A model generated the notes under the pieces. That model was given only the letters and a program-made list of their open reading frames with translations. It did not search any database and was not told where the DNA came from. A DNA stretch of 64,000 nucleotides from Microtetraspora fusca (GTDB lineage: Bacteria; Actinomycetota; Actinomycetes; Streptosporangiales; Streptosporangiaceae). Below, one piece after another: positions 35,351-43,584 of the stretch. The stretch's first letter is position 1. The number at the start of each line of letters is the position of its first letter. The stretch covers positions 32,478-96,477 of the forward strand of contig NZ_BBYK01000072.1 of assembly GCF_001570365.1 (NCBI RefSeq), written 5' to 3'. Made by a program: the position numbers and the translations under genes.

Positions 35351-36261
35351 AGGGCCTCCCACGCGCTGTCGTCGACGATCTTCTTGGCCAGGTCGTCGAA
35401 GGCCGCGACCGTCTCGGCGTTCGCGATCTGGCTGGACAGCACGTCCTCGTCGGAGATGAGCTGCTCGCGCCACTGGAGCACGGGGTCGAGCGGGATCTTG
35501 CCGAGCATCGACGTCCGGCCCACGCCGTACCGGCGGGCCAGCTCGCGCAGCTCGCGGTCGCACTCGTTCAGCCACGCCTTCTGCGTCTCGCGCAGCCCCT
35601 CCAGCTCGGCGGCGTCCGGTTCGAGTACGGCGGTGCGGACGAAGCGGATGTGATCGGCGAGGGTCTCCTCGTCGTGGCCGTGCTCCACGCCCGCCGCGAG
35701 GAGGCCCTGCCTGCCCCGGACGAGGCCGTGGGCCGCGATGATGTGCTGGCGGGTCCACCGGTGGAAGACGAGCCAGCGGAAGGGCACCCCGGGCAGCCGC
35801 GCGGTGGCCGCGAGCGCCATCTGGGCCGCGAACGAGCGACCGGCGCTGAGGTCGACCAGGCACAGGTCGAACTCCTCCTCCAGCCGGGTGAAGAGCCGGA
35901 CGCACCGCCGCAGCATCTCCTCGCTCACCGTGGAGAACTCCCCACCGCCTTCGTCGCCGGGGAAGAGCACCATCTGGCCCGCTCCGGGCGGCTTGGCGCG
36001 CAGCCCCTCGCGGTCGGTCTCGGCCCAGATGTCGATGCGGTGCGGGTCGGCGATGCGGCCCTCGAAGTAGCCGTGCATCCCGCCCTGGATGGTGCCGCGC
36101 GCCGCCGAGCTGACGCTGAAGATCGCCCCGGCGGTGGGCGAGCCGAAGTCGAAGTCGAGGTAGCACACGTCGCTGCCCTGGAGCGCGCGGCGGTAGACGA
36201 TGTTGCTGCTCGTGACCGAGCGGCCGGTGCCGCCCTTGTCGGAGATGGCGAACACGAGCAT
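35347..36261 (-). CDS. SCO2523 family variant P-loop protein (MinD/ParA-like)
   Basis: The 304-residue protein begins MLVFAISDKGGTGRSVTSSN. This is the deviant Walker A of the ParA/MinD class (KGGxGK[S/T]), with the second lysine replaced by arginine at position 14. The first, signature lysine (Lys9) is kept. DVCYLDFDFGSP near 31-42 is the Walker A' equivalent and DLCLVDLSAGRS the Walker B region. Nucleotide binding is likely, but hydrolysis may be weak or absent. The start is 2 bp after the SCO2524-like stop and the end overlaps the SCO2522-like start, so the genes are coupled. Confidence 0.85.
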   Translation of the reverse strand: MLVFAISDKGGTGRSVTSSNIVYRRALQGSDVCYLDFDFGSPTAGAIFSVSSAARGTIQGGMHGYFEGRIADPHRIDIWAETDREGLRAKPPGAGQMVLFPGDEGGGEFSTVSEEMLRRCVRLFTRLEEEFDLCLVDLSAGRSFAAQMALAATARLPGVPFRWLVFHRWTRQHIIAAHGLVRGRQGLLAAGVEHGHDEETLADHIRFVRTAVLEPDAAELEGLRETQKAWLNECDRELRELARRYGVGRTSMLGKIPLDPVLQWREQLISDEDVLSSQIANAETVAAFDDLAKKIVDDSAWEAL

Positions 36262-36263
36262 CG

Positions 36264-38096
36264 CTACATCGCCTCCGACGCGTTCTCGCGCGCGGTCGCC
36301 TGGCGTTCGAGTTCGAGCAGGGCGTCGCTGATCAGCGCGATCGCGCTCCCCGGACGCTCGCCCATGATGGCGCGGGCGCGCTGCAGCGCGGCCTGGACGC
36401 CGCTGACGCTGGAGCGCAGGTGCTGCCCCGGGAGGGCGGGGCGCAGCACCTGCTCCCTGTTGAGGAGATGCTCGGCCTCGCTCAGCATCTCCCCGGCGAT
36501 CTCGACGAGCTGGGAGCTGCGCAGCGGAGCCTCGCCCGAAGCCTGCGCCAGCGACACGAGGAACTCCACGACCCGCTCGGTGAAGTACCACGAGGGCTGC
36601 TCGTACTGGAGGCCGATGTCGGGGAAGGCGTTCGCCGGCTGGTCCCACAGGCCCCTGTGGACGCCGCCGGCGAACTGGCGGGCCTGGATGTGCTGCCAGA
36701 TCTGGTCGGCGAGGTTGTGCAGCCGTTCTCTGGTACGTGAGCTCTGCGCCACGTTGGAGACCCAGATCGTCCGTTTGAGCAGCGTGATGGCGAAGTCGGA
36801 GACGACCCAGATCATCTGGGGGCCGAGTTCGTCGCTGCCGTGGAGGTTCACCCGTACGCCCGGCGCGTGCAGCGCCACCGGCGGGTCGTCCGCGACCGCC
36901 CTGCGGGTGATGCGCGCCCGCATCGCCAGCTCCTCCAGGACGCCGGCGACCCGGTTGAGGTCCACGTCGCCCGCCCTGCTGCGGGCGAGGTACTGCACGA
37001 CCATGGCGGTGACGCCGAGGCTGTAGTAGTCGGACTCCTTGCCGTCGGTGGTCCGCCACGGGATGTCCTCCAGCGGCCAGCGGCCCTTGCCGTACGTTGC
37101 GACGGTGCGCCAGTAGGCCTGGGTGAGGTCCCAGCGGAGTTGGAGCGCGGAGGCGAGCTTCTGCTGGTCGTCGTTGAGCAGGCCGAGGACGCGGGTGCGT
37201 TCGGACCACAGGTCGACGAGGCCGACCAGGGCGTTCACGGTGAAGTAGAGGTAGGGCGTGTCGGCCGCGATGCCCTTGGGCTGCTGGCCGACCTGCAGGT
37301 TCGTCTCGACGGTCGGGGCGTCCTTGACGACGCTCCAGGACCAGCCGCACTCGAAGAGCAGGTTGGGGTTGTCGAGGTCGACGACGCCGGACCCGATGGA
37401 GAGGTCGCGCAGCCCGGCGCGGACCTCCTGGAGCCGCCTCTGGAAGTCGTCCAGGACGCGCCGTCTGGGCGCGCCCGTCTGGTTGGCGGTGCGCAGCAGC
37501 GCCTCGCCCTGCGGAGACGAGGGCTCGAAGGCGTTGACGGAGAAGCTGCGCAGCATCCCCACCATGGCGGCGGAGAGCCGGTCGCCGGCCAGGGTCTCCA
37601 GCTCGCGTATCTCCCGGCGGATGCCCTCGCGCCGCACGCTCTGGCGGAACACCTTGAGGAAGCCGAGCATGCTGAGCATGAGCGTGATCGACATGGAATA
37701 GGAGTCGACGATGTCGATCGCGCGCTGGTCAGGGGTGATCTCGTCGCCGGGGATGGCGGGCTGGAAGTAGCTGCCGCCGGAGAAGTCCGGCCGGCCGTCC
37801 TCGTACGTGTAGCTGCGCAGGTATTGCGAGAAGAGGCGCAGGAGCAGCCGGGGGATCTCGACGCTGTCGCCGAGCACCTCCAGCGCGTTGAGCACGTCGT
37901 CCGCGGTCTCGTCGGGAGTGTCGAGGCGGAAGCCGGGGAGCTCCGCCGCGGGGTACATCAGGCACAGGAGTTGCTCGGCGTCCGCGATCGAGTTGGAGCC
38001 GTCGCGCCCGCCCCACCCCCATTGCCTGTCCCGGTAGGAGGTGCGTGCGGCGGCCTCCCAGAGCTCCAGGAGCTGCTGGCGCGGCTGAAGTTTCAT
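36264..38096 (-). CDS. SCO2524 family protein, first gene of the operon
   Basis: The 610-residue, largely alpha-helical protein starts at ATG 38096, 5 bp after GGGAG. Segments include MKLQPRQQLLELWEAAARTS, QWGWGGRDGSNSIADAEQLL and SWYFTERVVEFLVSLAQASG. Its aromatic-rich N-terminus and helical repeats suggest a scaffold, but no catalytic motif is apparent. It matches the recalled SCO2524 family by position and length. A 277-bp divergent region upstream probably carries the operon promoter. The SCO2525-type methyltransferase often found with this set was not seen here. Confidence 0.8.
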   Translation of the reverse strand: MKLQPRQQLLELWEAAARTSYRDRQWGWGGRDGSNSIADAEQLLCLMYPAAELPGFRLDTPDETADDVLNALEVLGDSVEIPRLLLRLFSQYLRSYTYEDGRPDFSGGSYFQPAIPGDEITPDQRAIDIVDSYSMSITLMLSMLGFLKVFRQSVRREGIRREIRELETLAGDRLSAAMVGMLRSFSVNAFEPSSPQGEALLRTANQTGAPRRRVLDDFQRRLQEVRAGLRDLSIGSGVVDLDNPNLLFECGWSWSVVKDAPTVETNLQVGQQPKGIAADTPYLYFTVNALVGLVDLWSERTRVLGLLNDDQQKLASALQLRWDLTQAYWRTVATYGKGRWPLEDIPWRTTDGKESDYYSLGVTAMVVQYLARSRAGDVDLNRVAGVLEELAMRARITRRAVADDPPVALHAPGVRVNLHGSDELGPQMIWVVSDFAITLLKRTIWVSNVAQSSRTRERLHNLADQIWQHIQARQFAGGVHRGLWDQPANAFPDIGLQYEQPSWYFTERVVEFLVSLAQASGEAPLRSSQLVEIAGEMLSEAEHLLNREQVLRPALPGQHLRSSVSGVQAALQRARAIMGERPGSAIALISDALLELERQATARENASEAM

Positions 38097-38373
38097 GGAT
38101 CTCCCTCGCCACGAAGATCCGGCCGGGCGACGTCGTCCGGCACGGATGGCTGCCATTCTTACCACTGAATTCCATTTCAACAATAAGTCAAGAGAGATTC
38201 CATCGCCTTCGGGGAGAGACCACGTACCCGGCCGGACCTACACTTGGGAAGGTCAGCACCGTTGTGGTATTCCGGGTTTCCCGACGCGCCGAATCCGTTA
38301 CGGCGAGTCCGTGCGAGAAGGCGACTGTGTCGAAAATCCGAAATGCCCGCCATTTACGCCGAAAGACCTGATC

Positions 38374-39426
38374 ATGCCTCAAATGCGGACGAGCGATCAC
38401 ATATCCGCCGTGGATGTCGCAGGTGGCGAGGTGGCGCTCACGGGGGCCGCGGTCGGCGCGGCGAAGATCGTGGTGAGCGGCGCGGGCATCGACGAGCGGC
38501 TCCTCGCCCCGCTGCACGGCCTGGGCTGCCGGGTGGTGTCCATCGGGCGCAAGGAGACGCCGACGGCGCAGGCGTTGCGGCACGAGCTGGCGGACGCGGT
38601 GGCCTACCTGCACGGGGGCGAGGAGGTCGTCTCGGAGGAGGCGCTGGAGCTCGCGGACGGGCTCAGGGTCATCGCGTTCCTGGGCATCGGCTACGAGACC
38701 TTCATCGATGTCGCGGCGGCCCGCCGGCGCGACATCGTGGTGACCAACACGCCGGGGCGGACGACGGACGCCGTGGCGGAGTTCACCATCGGGCAGATCA
38801 TCAACGCGAGCCGGCGCATCCCCCGGCATCTCGGCACCGTCTATCCGCACTGGTCGGGGGCCGAGGAGCTGCCCGACGAGCTGGTCAGCAAGAAGATCGG
38901 CATCGTGGGCCTGGGGCAGATCGGCGCCCGCATCGCCGGCATCCTGCGGCTCGGGTTCGGCTGTCGGGTCTCCTACTACAACCGCACCCGCAGAGAAGAC
39001 CAGGAGATGACCCTCGGGGTGCGGTTCCGGCAGCTCGCCGAGCTGGCCGAGTGGAGCGACGTCCTCGTCGTCATGGTCGGCAACGCCGAGACCGTCGGGC
39101 TGATCGACCGTCGCGTCCTCGCGCGGGTCCGTCCCGGCTCGATCCTGGTCAACACCGCGCGGGCCTCGGTCGTCGATCCCGAGGCGCTGCGTGACGCGCT
39201 CGCCGGCGGGCGGCTCGCGATGGCGGTCTTCGACGGCTACTACCAGGATTCGAGCGTCGCCAAGGACCTGCTGAACGATTTCGGCGACCGCATGTACGTC
39301 ACCGGGCACATCGCGTCGCACACGAAACAGTCGATGGAGCGGATGGTCCGCCAGGCGGTGGATTCCGTCGTCAATCTGCTGAGCGGCAGGCCCGACCCCA
39401 ACGTCGTGATTCGCGGACATATTTAG
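38374..39426 (+). CDS. D-isomer-specific 2-hydroxyacid dehydrogenase
   Basis: About 350 residues from ATG 38374 (ATG 38383 is an alternative). The NAD-binding motif is GIVGLGQIGARIAGI. The catalytic arginine lies in ILVNTARASVVDPEALRDAL and the catalytic histidine in YVTGHIASHT, as in the 3-phosphoglycerate / hydroxypyruvate dehydrogenase superfamily. It interconverts a 2-ketoacid and a D-2-hydroxyacid with NAD(H). The ThDP enzyme 120 bp downstream acts on 2-ketoacids, so the two may share a pathway. It is divergent from the five-gene operon. Confidence 0.9.
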   Translation: MPQMRTSDHISAVDVAGGEVALTGAAVGAAKIVVSGAGIDERLLAPLHGLGCRVVSIGRKETPTAQALRHELADAVAYLHGGEEVVSEEALELADGLRVIAFLGIGYETFIDVAAARRRDIVVTNTPGRTTDAVAEFTIGQIINASRRIPRHLGTVYPHWSGAEELPDELVSKKIGIVGLGQIGARIAGILRLGFGCRVSYYNRTRREDQEMTLGVRFRQLAELAEWSDVLVVMVGNAETVGLIDRRVLARVRPGSILVNTARASVVDPEALRDALAGGRLAMAVFDGYYQDSSVAKDLLNDFGDRMYVTGHIASHTKQSMERMVRQAVDSVVNLLSGRPDPNVVIRGHI

Positions 39427-39545
39427 CCCATCTAATACCTCTATATCCGGATAGCCGGAAATGCGGCCCTCTGTCACGGTGTGGCAACCCGAAGATACGA
39501 TGCGCACGTACCGGCCCTGGCGTCGAAATCCGTGTGGGGGTGGAG

Positions 39546-41141
39546 ATGGAAGCCACGGGGGCGGAGGTGCTCGTCGCCGCGTTGCGGACACACGGTGTGG
39601 ACACGGTCTTCGGCATCCCCGGCACGCACAACCTGGCCGTCTATGAGGAGCTGGCCCGCGGCGGCGTCTCCTGCGTGACCCCCCGGCACGAGCAGGGCGC
39701 CGGATACGCCGCCGACGGGTACGCCCGGGTCACCGGACGGCCCGGCGTCGCGCTCACCACCACCGGCCCCGGCGCCGTCAACGCGGCGACGGCGCTCGCC
39801 CAGGCGTACTCCGACTCCTCGCCCGTGCTGCTGCTCTCGCCGGGGGTGCCGAGCGACCACCCCTACCTGGGGCGCGGCTACCTGCACGAGAGCAAGGACC
39901 AGTCCGGCGCCCTGGGCGCGCTCTGCGCGTGGAGCCACCGCGTCACGTCCATCCGCGAGATCCCGGCCGCGGTGGGCCGCGCGTTCACCTCGTTCGCCGA
40001 GGGCCGTCCGCGCCCCGTCCACGTCGAGGTACCCGCCGACCTGCTCGAACGCCGGGGGAGCGCCGACCTGGCCGTGCCGTACCGGCCGATGCCGCGGGTG
40101 CCCGACCCGGCCGCGCTCGACCGGGCCGCCGGGCTGCTGCGCGGGGCGCGCCGGCCCGCGATCGTTCTCGGCGGTGGCGCACAGCGGCCCGGCGACGACG
40201 AGCAGGTAACCGGGCGGCTCGCCATGCTGCTGGCCGAGCGCATCGGGGCGCGCGTGGTCACCACCGTGAACGGCAAGGGCTCTGTCCCGGAGAGTCACCA
40301 CCTGTGCCTGGGCGCGACGCTGCGCCTGCCGGTCGTGCGGCGCTGGCTCGCCTCCTGCGACGTCGTGCTCGCCGTCGGCACCGAGCTCGCCCCGGCGGAT
40401 TTGTGGGAGGACCGGTTCGTCCTGACCGGAAGGCTGATCCGCGTGGACGTGGACCCCGCCCAGATGTACGGCGACCACGTGGCGGACGTGCCGGTGCTGG
40501 CCGACGCGTGCCTCGCCCTTGAGGGGCTGGCCGCCCGGGTGCCGGAGACGAAGGACGCGCCCATGCCGGACGGCCGGGTGGAGCGCGAGCGCGACGCCGA
40601 GTTGCGCGAGGTGGCCCGGCGGTGGGCCCCGCAGCTCGCCGCGCTGCGCGAGGCGATGCCGGCCGACACGGTCGTGGTCGGCGACAACTCGATGATGAGC
40701 TACCACGGCGCGATCGTCGGGATGCCGGTGGACCCGCCCGGCCGGTTCCTCTTCCCCGCCGGGTACGGCACGCTCGGGTTCGCGCTGCCCGCGGCCATCG
40801 GGGCCAAGGTCGGCCGGCCCGACCGGCCGGTCGTGGTGCTGGCGGGCGACGGCGCGTTGCAGTTCAGCGTGCAGGAGCTCGCCACCGCCGTCGAGCTGCG
40901 GCTCAGCCTGCCGATCGTGGTCGCGGTTAACGGCGGTTTCGGCCAGATCAGGGACGAGATGCGGCGGCGCGGGATACCGCCGGTCGGGGTCGATCTGCAC
41001 GCCCCGGACCTGATGACCCTGGCCGCCGCGTACGGCGCGTGCGGACGGGTCGCCGACCGTCCGGAGGAGCTGGGCGACGCGGTCGCCGAGGCGCTCAAGA
41101 CGCCGCTGCCCACGGTCATCTCCTTCCGGGAGCCCGGCTGA
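39546..41141 (+). CDS. Thiamine diphosphate-dependent enzyme (2-ketoacid decarboxylase / acetolactate synthase-like)
   Basis: ATG 39546 (METGAEVLV-type opening with one Ala inserted) fits the family start; GTG 39534 is an alternative. The 531-residue protein has the catalytic-Glu region PRHEQGAGYAADGYARVTGR. The ThDP/Mg motif opens GDGALQFSVQELATAVELRL and closes with PIVVAVN, the GDG-x25-N pattern. It most resembles AruI-type 5-guanidino-2-oxopentanoate decarboxylases and benzoylformate decarboxylase-like enzymes, and it has no small regulatory subunit as acetolactate synthase would. The substrate remains open. It is probably co-transcribed with the upstream dehydrogenase. Confidence 0.88.
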   Translation: MEATGAEVLVAALRTHGVDTVFGIPGTHNLAVYEELARGGVSCVTPRHEQGAGYAADGYARVTGRPGVALTTTGPGAVNAATALAQAYSDSSPVLLLSPGVPSDHPYLGRGYLHESKDQSGALGALCAWSHRVTSIREIPAAVGRAFTSFAEGRPRPVHVEVPADLLERRGSADLAVPYRPMPRVPDPAALDRAAGLLRGARRPAIVLGGGAQRPGDDEQVTGRLAMLLAERIGARVVTTVNGKGSVPESHHLCLGATLRLPVVRRWLASCDVVLAVGTELAPADLWEDRFVLTGRLIRVDVDPAQMYGDHVADVPVLADACLALEGLAARVPETKDAPMPDGRVERERDAELREVARRWAPQLAALREAMPADTVVVGDNSMMSYHGAIVGMPVDPPGRFLFPAGYGTLGFALPAAIGAKVGRPDRPVVVLAGDGALQFSVQELATAVELRLSLPIVVAVNGGFGQIRDEMRRRGIPPVGVDLHAPDLMTLAAAYGACGRVADRPEELGDAVAEALKTPLPTVISFREPG

Positions 41142-41142
41142 C

Positions 41143-42486
41143 TCAGCCGGGCAGCGGGATGCGCAGCACGAACCGCGCGCCCTTGGGGGAGTCCTCCAGC
41201 GTCAGTGAGCCGCCGTGGGTCTCGGCGATCTGCCGGGCGATGGGCAGGCCGAGCCCGGTGCCCCCGGCGTCCCTGGTGCGCGCGGCGTCGAGCCGGGCGA
41301 ATCGCTGGAACACCATCTCCCGCTGATCGGGCGGGATGCCGCCGCCGTCGTCCACGACCTCCATCACGGCCGTGTCCCCCTGGCGTTCGACCACGAGCGT
41401 CACCTCGCGCTCGGCGTGGCGTTCGGCGTTGTCGAGGAGGTTGATCAGCAGGCGGGCCAGGCGACCCCGATCGCCTCGCACCACCACGCCGGGGGTGAGC
41501 CGCCGGTTCACCACGACCTTGCGCGGCCTGCGGTCGAGCTCGCCCGCGACCAGCTGGGACAGGTCGACCGGGTCGTTCCTCCCGGGGGCGCCGGCGTCCA
41601 GCCTGGCGATCTGCAGCAGGTCGGTGACCAGGTGCTGGAGCCGGTCCATGCTCTCCAGCAGCGCCTTGCCCGTCTCCTGCCAGTCGGCCTCGTCCGGGTG
41701 GAGCAGGGCCTCCTCGACCTCGGCGCGCATGGCCGTCAAGGGGCTGCGCAGGTCGTGGGAGGCGTCGGAGGCGAAGCGGCGCTGCCGGTCCACCGCGGAC
41801 TCGGCCCGGTCCAGCGTCTGGTTCGCGGTCACGGCGAGCCGTCTGAGCTCGTCCTGGAAGTGAGGCACCGGAACCCGCTGGCTGAGATCGCTCGCGGTGA
41901 TCTTCGCCAGCTTGTCGGTGATCGCGTCCACGGGGGCGAGCGTCTTGTTGACCGTGCGATAGGCGCCGAGCGCCGTCAGCAGAACCAGCAGGAGCGAGCC
42001 GCCGGTGATCGTGCCGAGCAGCGGACCGCTGACGTACCACGGCACATCGGGGCTGGCGGCGTAGAGCCACCAGACGCCGTTGGCCAGGTCGATCGGGAAG
42101 GCCAGCACCATCCTGCACTCGCCGGGGAACGACGGCATGTCGCACAGGTGCCTGATGGCGTAGGTGTCGATGTTGGGGGTGCCGAAGTCGCCGAGCGGAG
42201 GCCCGCCTTTCACGTCCGGGGTCGCGGCCACGAGCGTCCCGACCGGGTTGTAGAGCTGGATGGCGGCCTCGCCGGGGTCGGGGATGCTGGTCGGGACGCC
42301 CTTGCGCCGGAGCTCCTGCACGACCCGGACGGAGTCGGCGACGAGCTGCTGCCGGTGGTAGTCCGTGGCGCTTTCGCGGACGGCCATCAGGATGAACACC
42401 GACGCGACGGCGCAGATCAGCGCCATGACGACACTCGACACCACCGTCAGGCGTGTCCGTATCGACCACCCGTGCCAAACGCTCAC
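41143..42486 (-). CDS. Orphan sensor histidine kinase
   Basis: GTG 42486, after GGGGGGAT, gives 447 residues. An N-terminal membrane helix (VVSSVVMALICAVASVFILM) and a second near residue 165 bracket an extracytoplasmic sensor of about 120 residues with two cysteines. HAMP, the phosphoacceptor helix RFASDASHDLRSPLTAMRAE, and ATPase boxes NLLDNAERHA, DDGGGIPPD and GGTGLGLPIARQI follow in order. It autophosphorylates and should signal to a response regulator, but none is adjacent. It ends 1 bp from the convergent ThDP enzyme gene. Confidence 0.92.
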   Translation of the reverse strand: MSVWHGWSIRTRLTVVSSVVMALICAVASVFILMAVRESATDYHRQQLVADSVRVVQELRRKGVPTSIPDPGEAAIQLYNPVGTLVAATPDVKGGPPLGDFGTPNIDTYAIRHLCDMPSFPGECRMVLAFPIDLANGVWWLYAASPDVPWYVSGPLLGTITGGSLLLVLLTALGAYRTVNKTLAPVDAITDKLAKITASDLSQRVPVPHFQDELRRLAVTANQTLDRAESAVDRQRRFASDASHDLRSPLTAMRAEVEEALLHPDEADWQETGKALLESMDRLQHLVTDLLQIARLDAGAPGRNDPVDLSQLVAGELDRRPRKVVVNRRLTPGVVVRGDRGRLARLLINLLDNAERHAEREVTLVVERQGDTAVMEVVDDGGGIPPDQREMVFQRFARLDAARTRDAGGTGLGLPIARQIAETHGGSLTLEDSPKGARFVLRIPLPG

Positions 42487-42626
42487 CCGATCCCCCCGTG
42501 ACCAGATGATCACACTAGGTCAGGTTCTGGGGTTAGGAGGGATGTTTGACGTCAAAACTGGGCAAACGTCCCTCCCGGGATGGTCCAACCGGGGTGCGGA
42601 ACCGGCTCAGGCCGGGATATCGACCT

Positions 42627-43484
42627 TCATGGTTTCCCCGCCTCTTCTCCTTCGACGCGCACCACGTAGCGGCCGCCGGAGAACCCCGTGACCCACGCAC
42701 CGCCGGCCATGAGACCGCCCAGGACCTCGCGTACGGCGAGCCGCCACGCCCCGGCCGCCGCGGGATCGGCGCGGCGGAGCGACTCGACGTCCTCGGGGAC
42801 GGCGACGAGGACCGCCGGGCCCTCCACCGGCCGGGCGACCGGCCGTCCGCCCTCGTCCGAGATTCCCTCGACCGCGCCCCGCGGAACCTCCGGCAGGTAC
42901 GGCTCACGCCCGCACGCCCGTACGACATGGGGCGCGTCCAGCCGCCACACCGCGAGCACGCGGTCGGACTCGTCGCCCGCGTTCACGATGTCGGCCAGCG
43001 GCCCGTAGAACTCGGGCAGGTACTCCTCGGGGAGGGCGCCCAGCTTGGTCAGGTTGAAGTGGGCGTTACGCCGTACGAGCGGGTCGAAGGTCCAGGTGAT
43101 GCGGGTCAGGCCGCGCCGCAGCGCCCAGGCCCGCTGGTGCAGCTTGAGCGCGAAGCCCGCGCCGCGCCGTACCGCGCCGGTGACGTGCGAGTGCAGCACC
43201 TCGCCCGCGGGCGCGGCGAAGAACCCGGCGGATGCGCCCACGAGGCGGTCGCCGTCGAACGCGCCCGCCACGTAGTTGCCCGCGTGGGACAGCGCCCGCA
43301 TGATCTCCACGGTGATGGGTGGGGTGGCGGGATCCGGGTGCCAGATCTCGTCGAACAGCCCGACCACCCGCTCGAAGTCCGCGATCTCGTCCAGCTCGCG
43401 GATTTGGGCGCCGCAGCGCGCCGCCGCCTCCTCGGCGGCGGCCCACGCGGCGCGTTCCCGGTTCGACGCGGGGTCCGTACTCAC
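42627..43484 (-). CDS. GNAT superfamily acetyltransferase (COG3375-like)
   Basis: The 285-residue protein has GNAT elements: EIWHPDPATPPIT, an AGAFDGDRLVGASAGFF strand and the loop VTGAVRRGAGFALKLHQRAW, which should hold the acetyl-CoA pyrophosphate. FDPLVRRNAHFNLTKLGA is a hallmark of the COG3375 subgroup. The acceptor is unknown. Upstream on the same strand are an M20 hydrolase and an M19 dipeptidase, so a role on dipeptides or amino acids is plausible. It is separated from the M20 gene by an 18-bp tandem repeat. Confidence 0.85.
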   Translation of the reverse strand: MSTDPASNRERAAWAAAEEAAARCGAQIRELDEIADFERVVGLFDEIWHPDPATPPITVEIMRALSHAGNYVAGAFDGDRLVGASAGFFAAPAGEVLHSHVTGAVRRGAGFALKLHQRAWALRRGLTRITWTFDPLVRRNAHFNLTKLGALPEEYLPEFYGPLADIVNAGDESDRVLAVWRLDAPHVVRACGREPYLPEVPRGAVEGISDEGGRPVARPVEGPAVLVAVPEDVESLRRADPAAAGAWRLAVREVLGGLMAGGAWVTGFSGGRYVVRVEGEEAGKP

Positions 43485-43512
43485 GGCGCGTTCGCCGCCC
43501 AGGCCGCTTTCC

Positions 43513-43584
43513 CGCTCAGGCGGCGATCCGCGCTCAGTCGTGGATCTCCGCTCAGGCGGGGATCTTCGCTCACGCGGCGGTCTC
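43513..43584. repeat. Four imperfect 18-bp tandem repeats
   Basis: Units beginning CGCTCA start at 43513, 43531, 43549 and 43567, exactly 18 bp apart, and share a CGCTCAGGCGGGGATC-like consensus. They fill the gap between the GNAT and M20 genes, and the fourth unit enters the 3' end of M20. They probably arose by slippage; a regulatory role is unproven. Confidence 0.7.
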
